From Flaveria trinervia (Eukaryota; Streptophyta; Magnoliopsida; Asterales; Asteraceae), in contig CM046454.1 of NCBI GenBank assembly GCA_025506515.1, forward strand, positions 31,422,465 through 31,486,464: a DNA stretch of 64,000 bases, read 5' to 3'. The notes below the pieces were generated by a model. That model was given only the letters and a program-made list of their open reading frames with translations. It did not search any database and had not been told where the DNA came from. The position numbers and the translations under genes were made by a program. Below, piece by piece: positions 22,601 to 34,600 of the stretch (the first letter of the stretch is position 1; every line of letters begins with the position of its first letter).

Positions 22601-25600
22601 TCTCCTGAGCCTGAGAAAGAGAAAGTCCCAACTGAGAAAGACAATAAAGATCAATCTGGTACTGCAGGCCAGTCTTCTCAGTTAAAATCTACAAAGAAAA
22701 AGAAGAGGATGGCTTCTAAACCAAAGCCGAAGAAGAAGAAGACTGTACCCTCTTCTAAACCCCAGGATGAGTGAGAACATCCTGAGGTTGTGCAACCAGA
22801 GGATGCTACATCAACTCCAATTCAAACAGCTCCTCTAGCATCAGAAAGACCCATCTTGTCTTGGACATACACCACAAATCCAGAAAGATGGCATGTCATT
22901 AAAGATCAAGGCACTAAAGACATTTACACATGGCAAGACATGTTTCAATGCCTCTGCATGATCTCTTTGATATAAGAAGACATTTTGATAGTTTGAAGGA
23001 TCCTGATCACCTTATGAAGAAAGGATTGGTGATCTTCCTAATGAGGATTGTTGATATCTGAAGTCTACTAAGTGTTTTGGTAGCATCAGCCTAGGGGGAG
23101 TTTGAAGAGATTAATGAAGAGGTTGATGCAACCTAAACATCCAACGTCTATCCTGCATGCTGCACAAATGCTATGAAGAAGAATGCTTAGAAAGTTTCAC
23201 ACATGCAACAGAAATATTCTAAGTGTGAAATCTTCCGAAGCCAAGACCAATATCTTCCGAAACCAAATATGAAGTCTTCCAAAGCCTCAGAGACAAAGTC
23301 TTCCGAAGCTTCAACTTACGAAGACAGATTTATTCCGAAAACTTTTAACACATGCTTTATCTTATGTACTTTTCCATAAAGCTGGACACCTTTCCGCTGC
23401 ACCGCTGTAAGGTCACCAACTTACATGAGTTGGTGAAAAGGTCCATGCTTTTGGTAAACTGTACATTGAGGTCTTGAGTCTGTAACTTTCTACTTCATAT
23501 ACTTTATCCATTTTGTAATAGATAAGGATGTGAGCTATGGCATGTCATAGTCATTAGTCAAAAGGCAATCTGCCTTTTGACTCTACAATTGATTTTGTTT
23601 TGTGTCTAGTCAATTGTATCCAGTTGGCTTTCAAAATATAGCCGCTGTAGGATGTAGTATAAGTATCTCATGTTCTTGTATCTTTCTATCATGCTTTGTA
23701 ACACTTGTAATAGAACATAGAGAAAGCAATATACTGCATTCTTGAAAACTAAACACTTGTGTTCTGTCTCTTATATTAGTTGTGTTCTTAGTATCTTATT
23801 GTGATTAATCCAGTCTTACTGTTTGATTAAGTTTTAGTTAATTTCCTCTTTGTGTTGTTGTGTTGTAATTGACCCCTTCACCGGTCCTGCATAATTCTTA
23901 TTTGTTTATTTCATTCGTCGTGTTTAGATTAATTAATATTAGTTAAATTTTTTATTTTGTTTATTAATAATTATAAAATAATCCAATTAATTAGGTTAGA
24001 AGTCGGTAGAGGTTTATTACCGAAAGCCGCCAAATGTATCTCTAGGGTTCGATATCCGGACTTACCTAACATTTATTATATCACAACCGGTACATTTGCC
24101 GTTTGTGTGAAGTTAGTTAGGAATTTACATTTTAAAACTAATTTGTGAAAAACGTTTTTTTCCAATAATTAATATATATTTTTACACATCAACAAAATTA
24201 GATGAAGTATCAAAAATCCAAGACCATGATATAATTTTCAAAAACCTATTTTGGAGTATATTTAACTTACATGACAGACGTCAAAATTGTCATGCAAGTT
24301 GAAGACCCACGTTCAACACTACCCAATGCGGTTTCAACTAAATTTGCAGCAACCGAGTTCAGACCGAAACATATAGTTACCGATGACAAGGTTGGATGAA
24401 GCATCAAAAAATCCAAGATCATGATCTAATTTACAAGAATCTAATTTGGAGCATATTTAAATTAAATGAAAGACATTTAAATTGTCATGCAAGTTGAAGA
24501 CTCACGTTCAACATCACCCAATGCAGTTTCGGCTAAATTGGCAGCAACCCGGGTCGGATCAGAGCATATAGTTATCAATGACAAGGTTGGATGAAGCATC
24601 AAAAAAATCAAAGTCCATGATCTAATTTTCAAGATTCTAATTTGGAGCATATTTTAATTAAAAAAAGACATTTAATTGTCATGCAAATTGAAGACCATGT
24701 TTTACACCACCCAGTGCAGTTTTATTATATAAGCTTTTTAAGTTGTACTCTTTGCTTTTTTAATTGAACTTTGTTGTTTATATCTTTTAGTTCAAACGTG
24801 GGCACGTCCTTAGATTTTATAAACAAACAAACAAACATACCCAATAAATCCCCCTCAAGAGCATGGTCTGGGAGGGGTAGTGGTGGCGAGTCTTTCCTCA
24901 ATCTTGGGAGATAGAGAGACCGCTTCCGAAAAGACCCCCGACTTAGAAAGGAAAACAATAACCGTAGCAATTATAATATACGACATACAACACACAGGTA
25001 TAGATCACATAAAAGCTGAGAAATTGAGTACAACAAATAATCGTCAAGAAACGCGCGAAAGGGCATATTGAAGAAAACAAGGGTCCCGCAACTAAGTCTA
25101 CGACTACCCTTCTTACACACAGATCCCGCTAAAAGTCCTTAATTTTAATTCTACGCCTCCACGCACTCCTATCCTCGATCATGTGCTCAGAGAAGTGCAA
25201 GTCTACCATATCTGGCCTAATTACCTCGTCCCAAGTCAACCTAGGTCTACCTCTACTCCTACCCTCTATGTTGATGTTCTCTACTGCTCTAACTGGTGCT
25301 AGCATCGGCCTCCGCTTTACGTGCCCAAACCATCTTAATCTTCCCTCTCGGATTTTATCTGTGATACCGCCACCTCTAGCCTCTGTCGAAACACGTCGTT
25401 TCTTATTCGATCCAATCTTGTGTGGCCACACATCTACCTCCGCATTCGCATTTCCGCGACCTCGATTTGTCTCTGATGCGATTTCTTTATGGCCCAACAA
25501 TTTGTTCCGTATAACATAGCTGGACGTACTGCCACTCTGTATAGTTTTCCCTTTAGTTTTGCTGGGAACCTCTTATCACACAGGATCCCTGATGTTGCTC

Positions 25601-28600
25601 TCCATTTGCACCATCCTGACTGCACACGGTGAGCTACATCGTTATGTATCTCTCCGTCCTCCTGTACGTACGAGCCCAGGTATTTGAACCTAGATGTCTG
25701 TGGTACTGTCATACCATGGATACTTATTTGGGTGTCCTCTTCATCCCCCACTAAAGTTACAATGCATGTATTCCGTCTTAGAGCGACTTATCCGTAAGCC
25801 TCTGCTCTCTAGTGCGGCTCTCCATTGTTCTAGCATCTCGTTAAGCACCGTTTTAGATTCTGGTATTAAGACAATATCATCCGCAAACAGCATGCACCAC
25901 GGGACTGGCTCTTGTATAGACTTAGTCATCTCATCCAACACTATTGTGAAGAGAAATAGGCTCAATGCCAATCCTTGGTGTAGTCCCACTTCCACTGGGA
26001 AAAAGTCTGTCTCCGACTGGTGCTCGCACGCACGTTTTTGCCCCTTCATACATATCCATTATTATTTTGATATGCCTCTCTGGTACCCTTCTACGTCGTA
26101 GACTTTCCCAAATGAGTTGATGTGGCACACTGTCATATGCTTTTTTTAGGTCAATGAAAACCATATGTAGGTCCCTTTTCTTTTCTCTATATTTCTCCAT
26201 TATGCTTCTTATGACGTGTATGGCTTCAGTTGTAGAGCGTCCTGGCATAAATCCAAATTGGTTTACCGCTATCTGGGTTTCTCGTCTAATTCTCGTGTCA
26301 ATAATTCTTTCCCATAGTTTCATCGTGTGACTCAATAGCTTAATTCCCCTGTAATTTGCGCAACATTGTACATCTCCTTTTTTCTTATATATGGGTACTA
26401 TGACACTGCTTCTCCATTGCTCTGACATCCTCCCGGTTTTGACGATAGTGTTGAATAAGTCTGTTAGCCATTCCAGACCCTCGTCTCCTAGGCACTTCCA
26501 CACTTCAATCGGTATGTTGCCTGGCCCCACTGCCTTAGCCCTTCCCATGTTCTTCAGCGCCCTCGTAACTTCGTCGACAATGATGCTTCTACAATAACAC
26601 TTGTTTTGTTGGTTTGGTTGGGTTGTTTTATCGATGGCAGATTGTTGATTAGGGTTCTTTATGTTGAAAAGGTTATCAAAGTAAGTTTTCCATCTCGCCT
26701 TGATGTCGTTCTCCTTCACCAAGACCTTTCCATCCGCAGCCTTTATAAACTTTACCATTCTCAGGTCCTGTCTTCCACTTTCTCTTGCCCTGGAAATCTT
26801 AAACATGTCATATTCTCCTTCTTTCGTCTCTAATCGCTTATACATTTTCTCGTACGCTGTGTTCTTTGCCTCTGACACAGACTTTTTCGCCTCTCGCTTA
26901 GCCTCCTTATATTTATGTTTTAGCTCTGCTCGTTCTTCGTCATTATTACATTGTAAAAGGTCTCTAAAACTTTGTTGTATAATTTTTACCTTCTCCTGTA
27001 CATTTTCGTTCCACCACCAGGACTCCTTATGACCTACTGTCCTATTTGTTGCAAGTCCAAGAGTTTCTTTAGCTGCTTAGATTTTTATATGTATTTGAAT
27101 GGTGGTGAATTTATGGTGAGTGGTTTTTTTGATAAATGAAAGTCTTGTATTTATTTATCTCTTGAGTGTAAGAGTTAAATTAATATGTGTCTTTGCGAGT
27201 TCAACCTTGGCAAGTTGAATGGTGTTCTTAGACCAGATTCCCTAACCATAGTGGTGTATTTATACCTCTGGTCAGATACTGTTGCCCTATCGTTTTACAT
27301 CTGTATCACAAACAAGCGTTAGAACTTCTCGTACACTGTGTTCTTTGCCTCTGACACAGACTTTTTCGCCTCTCGCTTAGCCTCCTTATATTTATGTTTT
27401 AGCTCTGCTCGTTCTTCGTCATTATTACATTGTAAAAGGTCTCTAAAACTTTGTTGTATAATTTTTACCTTCTCCTGTACATTTTCGTTCCACCACCAGG
27501 ATTCCTTATGACCTACTGTCCTATTTGTTGCAAGTCCAAGAGTTTCTTTAGCTGCTTAGATTTTTATATGTATTTGAATGTTGGTGAATTTATGGTTAGT
27601 GGTTTTTTTGATAAATGAAAGTCTTGTATTTATTTATCTCTTCGAGTGTAATAGTTAGATTAATATGTGTCTTTGCGAGTTCAACCTTGGCAAGTTGAAT
27701 GGTGTTCTTAGACCAGATTCCCTAACCATAGTGGTGTATTTGTACCTCTGGTTAGATACCGTTGCCCTATCGTTTTACATCTGTATCACAAACAGCGTTA
27801 GAACTATCCTATAATTATCCGTGTCATTTGATTTCTACATTTGCTACCCGCTGCCTACTCGGGTGCATATAAAAATATCATTATGGGCATTTAAGAGATA
27901 AATATAACAAAGGCATAAAAGCTTACTCAAGTCAAGACTAGAAAAAGATAACTGAATCAATACAGTATTGTTTATTTAAGCGATACAAATAACAATGGCA
28001 TAGAATCTGACTCAAGTTGTCAAATCAAGAAAGAGATGGTTGAATCAATATAGTTTTGTTTATTTATGAAGTAAACAAGTTGATATGCATCATGTCTGCA
28101 AGTTAAATTTGCCACACCATACTGAAAGTGATAATAAGGCGAGGATTGCATAACTTTGAACAATTTTAAACAGGGATAAGCTTTAAAAAAGAAAATAAAT
28201 GATCATAGCCTTTAAGAGAAGTGGAAATCCAGGATTTGAAGACTAGGTCTCTTTTTACACTTAATGGTTTTTAAGTTTTTTTAGGTTCATTCATAGTACA
28301 CAAACCTTAAAATTTCGTGCTAATGATTTTTAAGTCCTCAAACAAAATTAAGAGCCTTCAACTAAATAACACTTTCCAATGATTGCCTAAATCTGTTACT
28401 TAATTCATATTTCTACAATCAAACCCCAAGTCAATTTTGGGAAAAGATAGAAGGACAGGGAAACGCTTTTCCCTTTATTGGACAAGCAACAAAACAACTT
28501 GGCATACTAATTGTTCAACAAGAATCCAATTGTTGTCAAATCGGACACTTGTTGAACAACTATGCAACACTTGGAACCCAACAAGACATGCCTAATTTAC

Positions 28601-31600
28601 GAACACAAGGAAAGGAAGAAAACACAATATCCCATCCCATGTTCTTAGAAAATAACCCGAAGCCACTAGGAACAAAAAAAACAAACATCAATAGTGAGCT
28701 GTATTAACCCAATGTTTGTAATACTAGATAACCTATTTGTTGATTTTATTTGGTATTTGCAATACAAAAAAGTAGATGAATTCAAGCCCTGTTCATCCCC
28801 TAAATATTCTAAATCCACTTTCCTAATCCCCATTACATAAAACAGAAACCATTATCAACTATCAAGCAACACTAACTATACTAGTTGTAAGACATAGTAG
28901 TGCATAGTTAGTTGCCCAATAAAAGAGAATAAGGTAATAAAGGGAACCCTAAATACATCACAAATCCTGTCTCCTTAGCTATAAAGTTGCTAATGCTATT
29001 ATTTTAATGTTGGAGAGGAACATCGATACTACATAAATAGACGAAATAAAACTAGCCTTTCTATTAATCTGCACATATCAGTTAGTCTATCATCCACATA
29101 AAAGCAACAAAGGATGGGCTTATAGAACCAAAACAGTGTCTTCATACACAACTTTTAAAAGAATAAATGGAAAATAATTCCAATAGATGCTAAATCAATA
29201 AGCAACTCAGTCATAGTTTCATGCCCACAGCAACTCACCATACATGCTTCATGTGTAGGTTATTTCAATTGTTTACTACCAATTTTAGTTGTTATTAGTG
29301 AAAGGGCCCAAAAATGACTGTTGTAGATCTATTTGGACTTTTAATACAACTTTGCTTGCAAGAGATACAAGCAAGGTGTTAGGTATTATGTGTACGCGGC
29401 TGACCGAGGATTCGGATAGGACACGAAATCAATATAATACTACGGCTCGGGCCTTAAGAACTTGTTGGTATTTCTAATTGATTTCTAAAACGAGTGACGA
29501 GATAACGATAGCAATTATAGTAGTAACAAACTTAACTACGCAGCGGAAATAGATTCACCAAACAACCAATAACTTGAATTAATCAAACTGAACAGAATAA
29601 ACACAAAACAGAACCTGTTTTAAGGGTTGTTCTTTGATCAGAAACAAGACAGAAAACTGCAGCATAAACAGAACAGAACAGCAGCCTGTTCAAGGCAGCA
29701 ACTCAGCCCCTTTGCGGCGGCTGTGGTGGTGAAGGCTGGTGGTTGATTGGCTGCAAAACAGCAGCCCTACAGAGAGCTGTTGGCGGCAGTAATAGACAGC
29801 AGCAGTAATAGACAGCAGCAGTAATGCTGCTGTTCTCGGCAAAAAACACACACACAATCACACGAGCACAGTATATAATCAAAGCAGTAAAGAACATGAC
29901 GATTTAACGTGGTCCGGTTACGTCCACAGGCTACGAACCAGGGTTTCTTTTTATTACTTTCAAGACTAAAAGATTACAAGTACAATATGTGGGGATTTAT
30001 AATAGAAGACATATAAAACTTAACATAAATAAGTTGAGGCAGATTAGGGTTAGGGCCGGCTGCCCCTAACCCTTTTCTGCAGCTTGTCTGCGGGCTATTT
30101 CAGGGCCCGACCCAAGATGGATCGGAGCCCACAACACAACCATCTCCCACTTGGGCTTCGAAACATCTTTACTAGCCCTCCACATCAATGCATCAAACAC
30201 TTCAACCTGCTTCCACCTGGATGCGTGAAACATTTGCACCTGCACTCGTCTTGTACTTCTGTAATCTTAAACTTTTACGAAGAGAACCCTTCATACCACC
30301 TGATCCGTAGCCGCCTTCATCTGCAATTAACCCTGAAGGCCAACTGAAGCTACACAAAGCTTCAAATTATCCAACGTGACAACTTTAGTGAACATGTCAA
30401 CTGGATTCCTCTCCCCTTTGATATTATTCAACTGGATAGTACCATCACTCATTAGCCCCATGATGAAATAATACCTCATATGAATGTGCTTAGTCTTCCC
30501 ATGATAAACAGGATTCTCTGCAAGTTTCACAACACTTTCATTATCACAGTACAATGGATACTCTGTCTGTTTTCTATCTAATTCACCCAAAAAAGTCTTC
30601 AACCAAACAAGCTCTTTACTAGCCTCAGCGGTTGCCATATACTCAGCCTCTGTAGTTGAAAGTGCCACACTCTTTTGGAGCCTATACATCCAACATATTG
30701 CAGTATCCCCTATTGTAAACACATACCCTGTTGTGCTCTTGTAGGTCTCTTTACATCCACCCAAATCTGCATTAGAATAACCCTTGAGAATTTCATCTCT
30801 ACCCTTGAAACATAAAGCCATCTATGAAGTACCCTTCAAGTATCTAAGCATCCATTTAACTGCTTCCCAGTGTTCTCTCCCCGGATTAGACATAAACCTG
30901 CTAACAACTCCCACTGCATGAGCAATATCAGGCCTTGTGCATACCATTGCATACATAAGACTGCCCACAGCTGATGCATAAGGAACCTTTGCCATGTCGG
31001 CCTTGTCTTCATCTGTCTTTGGAGACTAATCTTTAGAAAGCTTAATATGACTACCCAGTGGTGTATTTCGGGTAGTTGTCTTCTCATGATTCATCATAAA
31101 CTTCTCTAATATTTTCTTGATATACTTTTCTTGGGACAATATCAAAGAACCGTTCTTTTGATTCCCGGTGATGCTCATGCCGAGTATCTGCTTAGCTAGA
31201 CCTAGATCTTTCATTTCAAACTCTTCAGACATCTGTTGTTTTAATCTATTGATCTCTGACATGTCTGAACCAGCTATCAGCATATCATCCACATAAAGGA
31301 GAAGGATAATCTATTGGAACCCCTTAACTACCAATCGTGCTTTGTATCTCTTAGTTCCATCACTTTCATCCTTGATATTGTATACCCATCTGTTTTGAAG
31401 CGCATTCTTCCTTGCGGGAAGTTTAGTAAGAACCCAAGTCTGGTTCTTTTCAAGTGAACCCATTTCTTCTTTCATTGCCCGCTCCCACTGAGATGAATCT
31501 TTCACCCTGACAGCCTCTGAGTAGCATTGTGGTTCACCATTTTCAGTAAGAAGAAGATAGTTAACTGATGGAGAATATCGTTGAGGAGGTACAGACGTTC

Positions 31601-34600
31601 GAGTAGACCTCCTAACCCAATGTGAAGTATTTGGATTTCCAGAATCATTTGTTGGTGGGGACTGTTCATCAACAAGATCTGAACTCCCACTATCAAAGAG
31701 ATCTTGTGCACCAATTCTTCTTGATCATTATCTTCAATTTCTGAATTTTCTTCTTCTGTATTTTGACTTTCTGTCTCTGACCCATGGCTTTCTGAACTCT
31801 GGTTATCATCTTCAAACACTACCTGATCTTTACTTGTAACACCCGTTATTTAAAGACAATGAAAGAATGAATAAAACGAAAGAAAAGAAGGAAAAGAAAT
31901 AAAACCCAAGTCTAGGGGTAAAAAGTGTCCAAAGGACCAAATGTTTGAAAAGTTGGTGATAAAGGTGGCTGGCTGCCCATCCCCCTTTCTACACACAAAT
32001 TTTCGGATTTTTAGAGAGAGAAAGTAGCAGGAAGCAGAGAACTCTCGTTTGAAGAGAAACAAGAAGAAAAGTGCGAATTCAAGGTAAGAATTCATGTTTT
32101 TATGGTGTTCTTAACCGGTTATGTCCTCGGGTCTATGCTTATGTGTGTTTATATGTGTTCGGGTATGTTTTAGTGGGTTCTAGGCGGTTGAATTCATTTT
32201 GCAAACGAGCTTGGAAGAAAGCCATACTCAAGAGCTGCAAAGGTGAGTTCTAGGACCCCTCTTTTACCTGTTTTAACTGATTTTGGGACTGGAAATGCAT
32301 GAATGTATGTTTTCATTAAACTGGGTTTCGGGCCCGTATGTTTCATTTGGTGTATGTGAATGTATGATGATGTTTCTAAGACTTAGGATGTATGATTTAA
32401 GCTTAGAACATGATGAACGGTGAGTTGAAATTGAAATCTGATGTTTAAGGCTCATATGTTAAGTTTTAGAATCTGCATAAGTGTTAAAAAGTCAATGCGG
32501 ATGAGTAATGGGAAGAAATGCGGATGAACGTTAATGCGGATGAGTATTAACTGCTAAGTAAGTAAATGCGGATGAACAGTTAATGCGGATGAGTATTAAC
32601 TGCTAAGTAAGTAAATGCGGATGAACAGTTAATGCGGATGAGGTCAATGCGGATGAGCATTGACTAAGTATGGAAATGCGGATGAGTTCAATGCGGATGA
32701 GCATTGACTAAGTATGGAAATGCGGATGAAGTAAGTCAATGCGGATGAAGTAAGTCAATGCGGATGAAGTAAGTCAATGCAGATGGAGTGAGTCAATGCG
32801 GATGAAACAAATCAAATGCGGATGAACAATGAGGTTAATGCGGATGAACACTTAGAATAATTCTGACTTTTTGGAGAAAAAAGGGTAATGTAGGCTTTGA
32901 CTTAGGAGATTCCCAGGGGTTGTGTAAGATGACCTTTGAGGTCATAAATGTTAAGATGGGCATGTAATGATGTGTGATTGATGCATATGCATGATTGATG
33001 ATGTATGAAGTTGCATGATTATGCATGTTGTGTATGTATGATGTTGTCCTGTATGATGATGATGTTCGTGTATGTTACGTTTCTTATTATGAGGTATGTT
33101 TATCTTTCCCGTGACTTTACGTTGAATGATAATGAATGAATGAAAGTAGTATGTAACGTAAAGTGAAAGATAAAGAAAAAAGGAACATGAAGTAAGAATG
33201 CATGCATTAATGAAAGATGAAAGTAATGAAAGTCTTGCAAGCATAATATGTCGGGACACGCCATTAAAAGGTGTTAGCCCAACGGTGTGCGGGTTCGCTA
33301 CCCCGGGAGGATGCACATCGGGGTCTTTCTTTGTGATTGACCACTTGTATAGCCCCATTGCTGCATACCCTAGGTACTGTGATTAGAGGTGCGATGCACC
33401 GTTATAGCTGGTCTATGATAGACCTAGGTCCAGTACCAGGAATAGCTGGGTATTGCATATAGTAGTGGTACACCTAAACTCTACCCTAGGTATTGTGATG
33501 AGAGGTGCAATGCACCGTTATAGCTGGTCTATGATAGACCTAGGTCCAGTACCAGAAAATAACTGGGTAAAGTTTATGGTTGAAGGAAAAAAAAGAAGTA
33601 ATGATGAAAGATTGAAAGCATGAAAGATTAAAGAAGATAATAATGATATTATCTATGTGTACGTATGTTGTATGATCACATGAAAGTAAACAACGGTTTT
33701 AACGAAAGAAAAGTATGATTTAATGTAAAACTAGAACTCACTCAGCAACGCTAACTTTTTATGCATTTTCCAGTTGGCAGATGAGCATTGCTGAGGATGG
33801 CGCGGGGCAGCTACTTGGCATTAGGATGGCATTCTTTTGTTAATGTTTTTGCATGATAATGCAAACAATTGAAATTGTGTAATGAATATTGTATTATTTT
33901 GCAAAAGCATTGTTAATGAAAATGTTGTTTTGAATGTTTCCGCTACAACGTTTATTTCATGTTAATGTAATTATATGTTTTATGAGCAATGAATGGCCAG
34001 CTGTAAGCGTCCCGGGAACGGGGCCTTACATTACTAGTTTCTGGTATGGTTGAATCCTTGTCTTTGTATGATTTAACTTCATTAAAGACTGGGTCTCAAC
34101 TCCTGATAGTTTTCCTAGCTTCAAAATCCCAAAACCTATATCCCGATCGATTTAGATCCATAGCCAATGAAGGTGCATTTCTTTGCCTTGGGATCAAGCT
34201 TATCCCTCTCAAAATCTTTCATACCAGTGTAGGCATCATAACCAAATACCTTAAGTTGTTTGTAACAAACCTCTCTTCCAAGCCATTCCTCTTTTGGTAT
34301 TTTGAAATCAAGAGGAACCGAAGGTCCTCTGTTTATCAGATTTGCAGTAGTATTTACTGCATCAGCCCAAAAGGTTTTGGGAAGCCTTGCATTCAGTCTC
34401 ATGCTCCTGGCCCGTTCATTCAACGTCTTGTTCATTCTCTCAGCTACTCCGTTTTGTTGGGGAGTACCGGGAACCGTCTTGATCATCTTGATTCCTCTTT
34501 CAGCATAGTAATTCACAAATTCATTGTTGATATCCCCTCCATTATCTAACGTTATGCACTTTACGTTCAGATTGGTTTCCATCTCAACAACTGCTTTCCA

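Larger units (their letters stand above)
15831..23891 (+). mobile_element. SIRE-type copia element lacking pol, with an extra 3' ORF
   Basis: LTRs at 15831-16618 and 23103-23891 (788 and 789 bp, nearly identical) begin TG and end CCGGTCCTGCA. A primer-binding site TGGTATCAGAGC lies at 16620-16631 and a polypurine tract AGGGGGAG at 23093-23100. Flanks are GAATT and TAATT, an imperfect 5-bp duplication. Inside are a SIRE-like gag (16702 to about 17830), a coiled spacer (to 18681), a CTTCCGAAG-rich tract, and a long 3' reading region (19366-22975). Protease, integrase, RT and RNase H are all absent between 18681 and 19366, so it must have been mobilised in trans. The LTR similarity suggests a recent insertion. 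Confidence 0.88.
31835..34030 (+). mobile_element. Solo LTR of a long-LTR gypsy family, nested in copia B
   Basis: Starts TGTAACACCC, ends GGGGCCTTACA and is flanked by TTACT on both sides (31830-31834, 34031-34035). The ends and general layout match the LTR at 49222-51343, which is followed by a PBS and gag. A single LTR with a perfect duplication and no internal sequence means LTR-LTR recombination removed the body. No ORF of note. It holds an array of ATGCGGATGA (32487-32850) and a tandem pair of about 110 bp (33370-33570). Confidence 0.9.

Noticed and set aside
25181..27032. Plus-strand frames of 65-135 codons across the LINE
   Set aside because: They are antisense shadows of the minus-strand reverse transcriptase frames, which carry the real motifs.
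26849..27804. Two independent LINE insertions
   Set aside because: The second copy continues into identical non-LINE flank, so it is a tandem duplication and not a second insertion.
32487..32850. CRISPR-like array of regularly spaced short repeats
   Set aside because: The repeat is only 10 bp, spacers repeat among themselves and vary in length, and it lies inside a plant LTR.
33280..33320. GGGTTCGCTACCCC as a tRNA gene B box
   Set aside because: The A-box-like TAGCCCAACGG is only a few bases away, too close for a tRNA, and the related LTR at 49222 has GGGTTAGCTACCCC.
34046..34549. A 167-codon plus-strand frame
   Set aside because: It mirrors the minus-strand copia B integrase, which has all catalytic residues.
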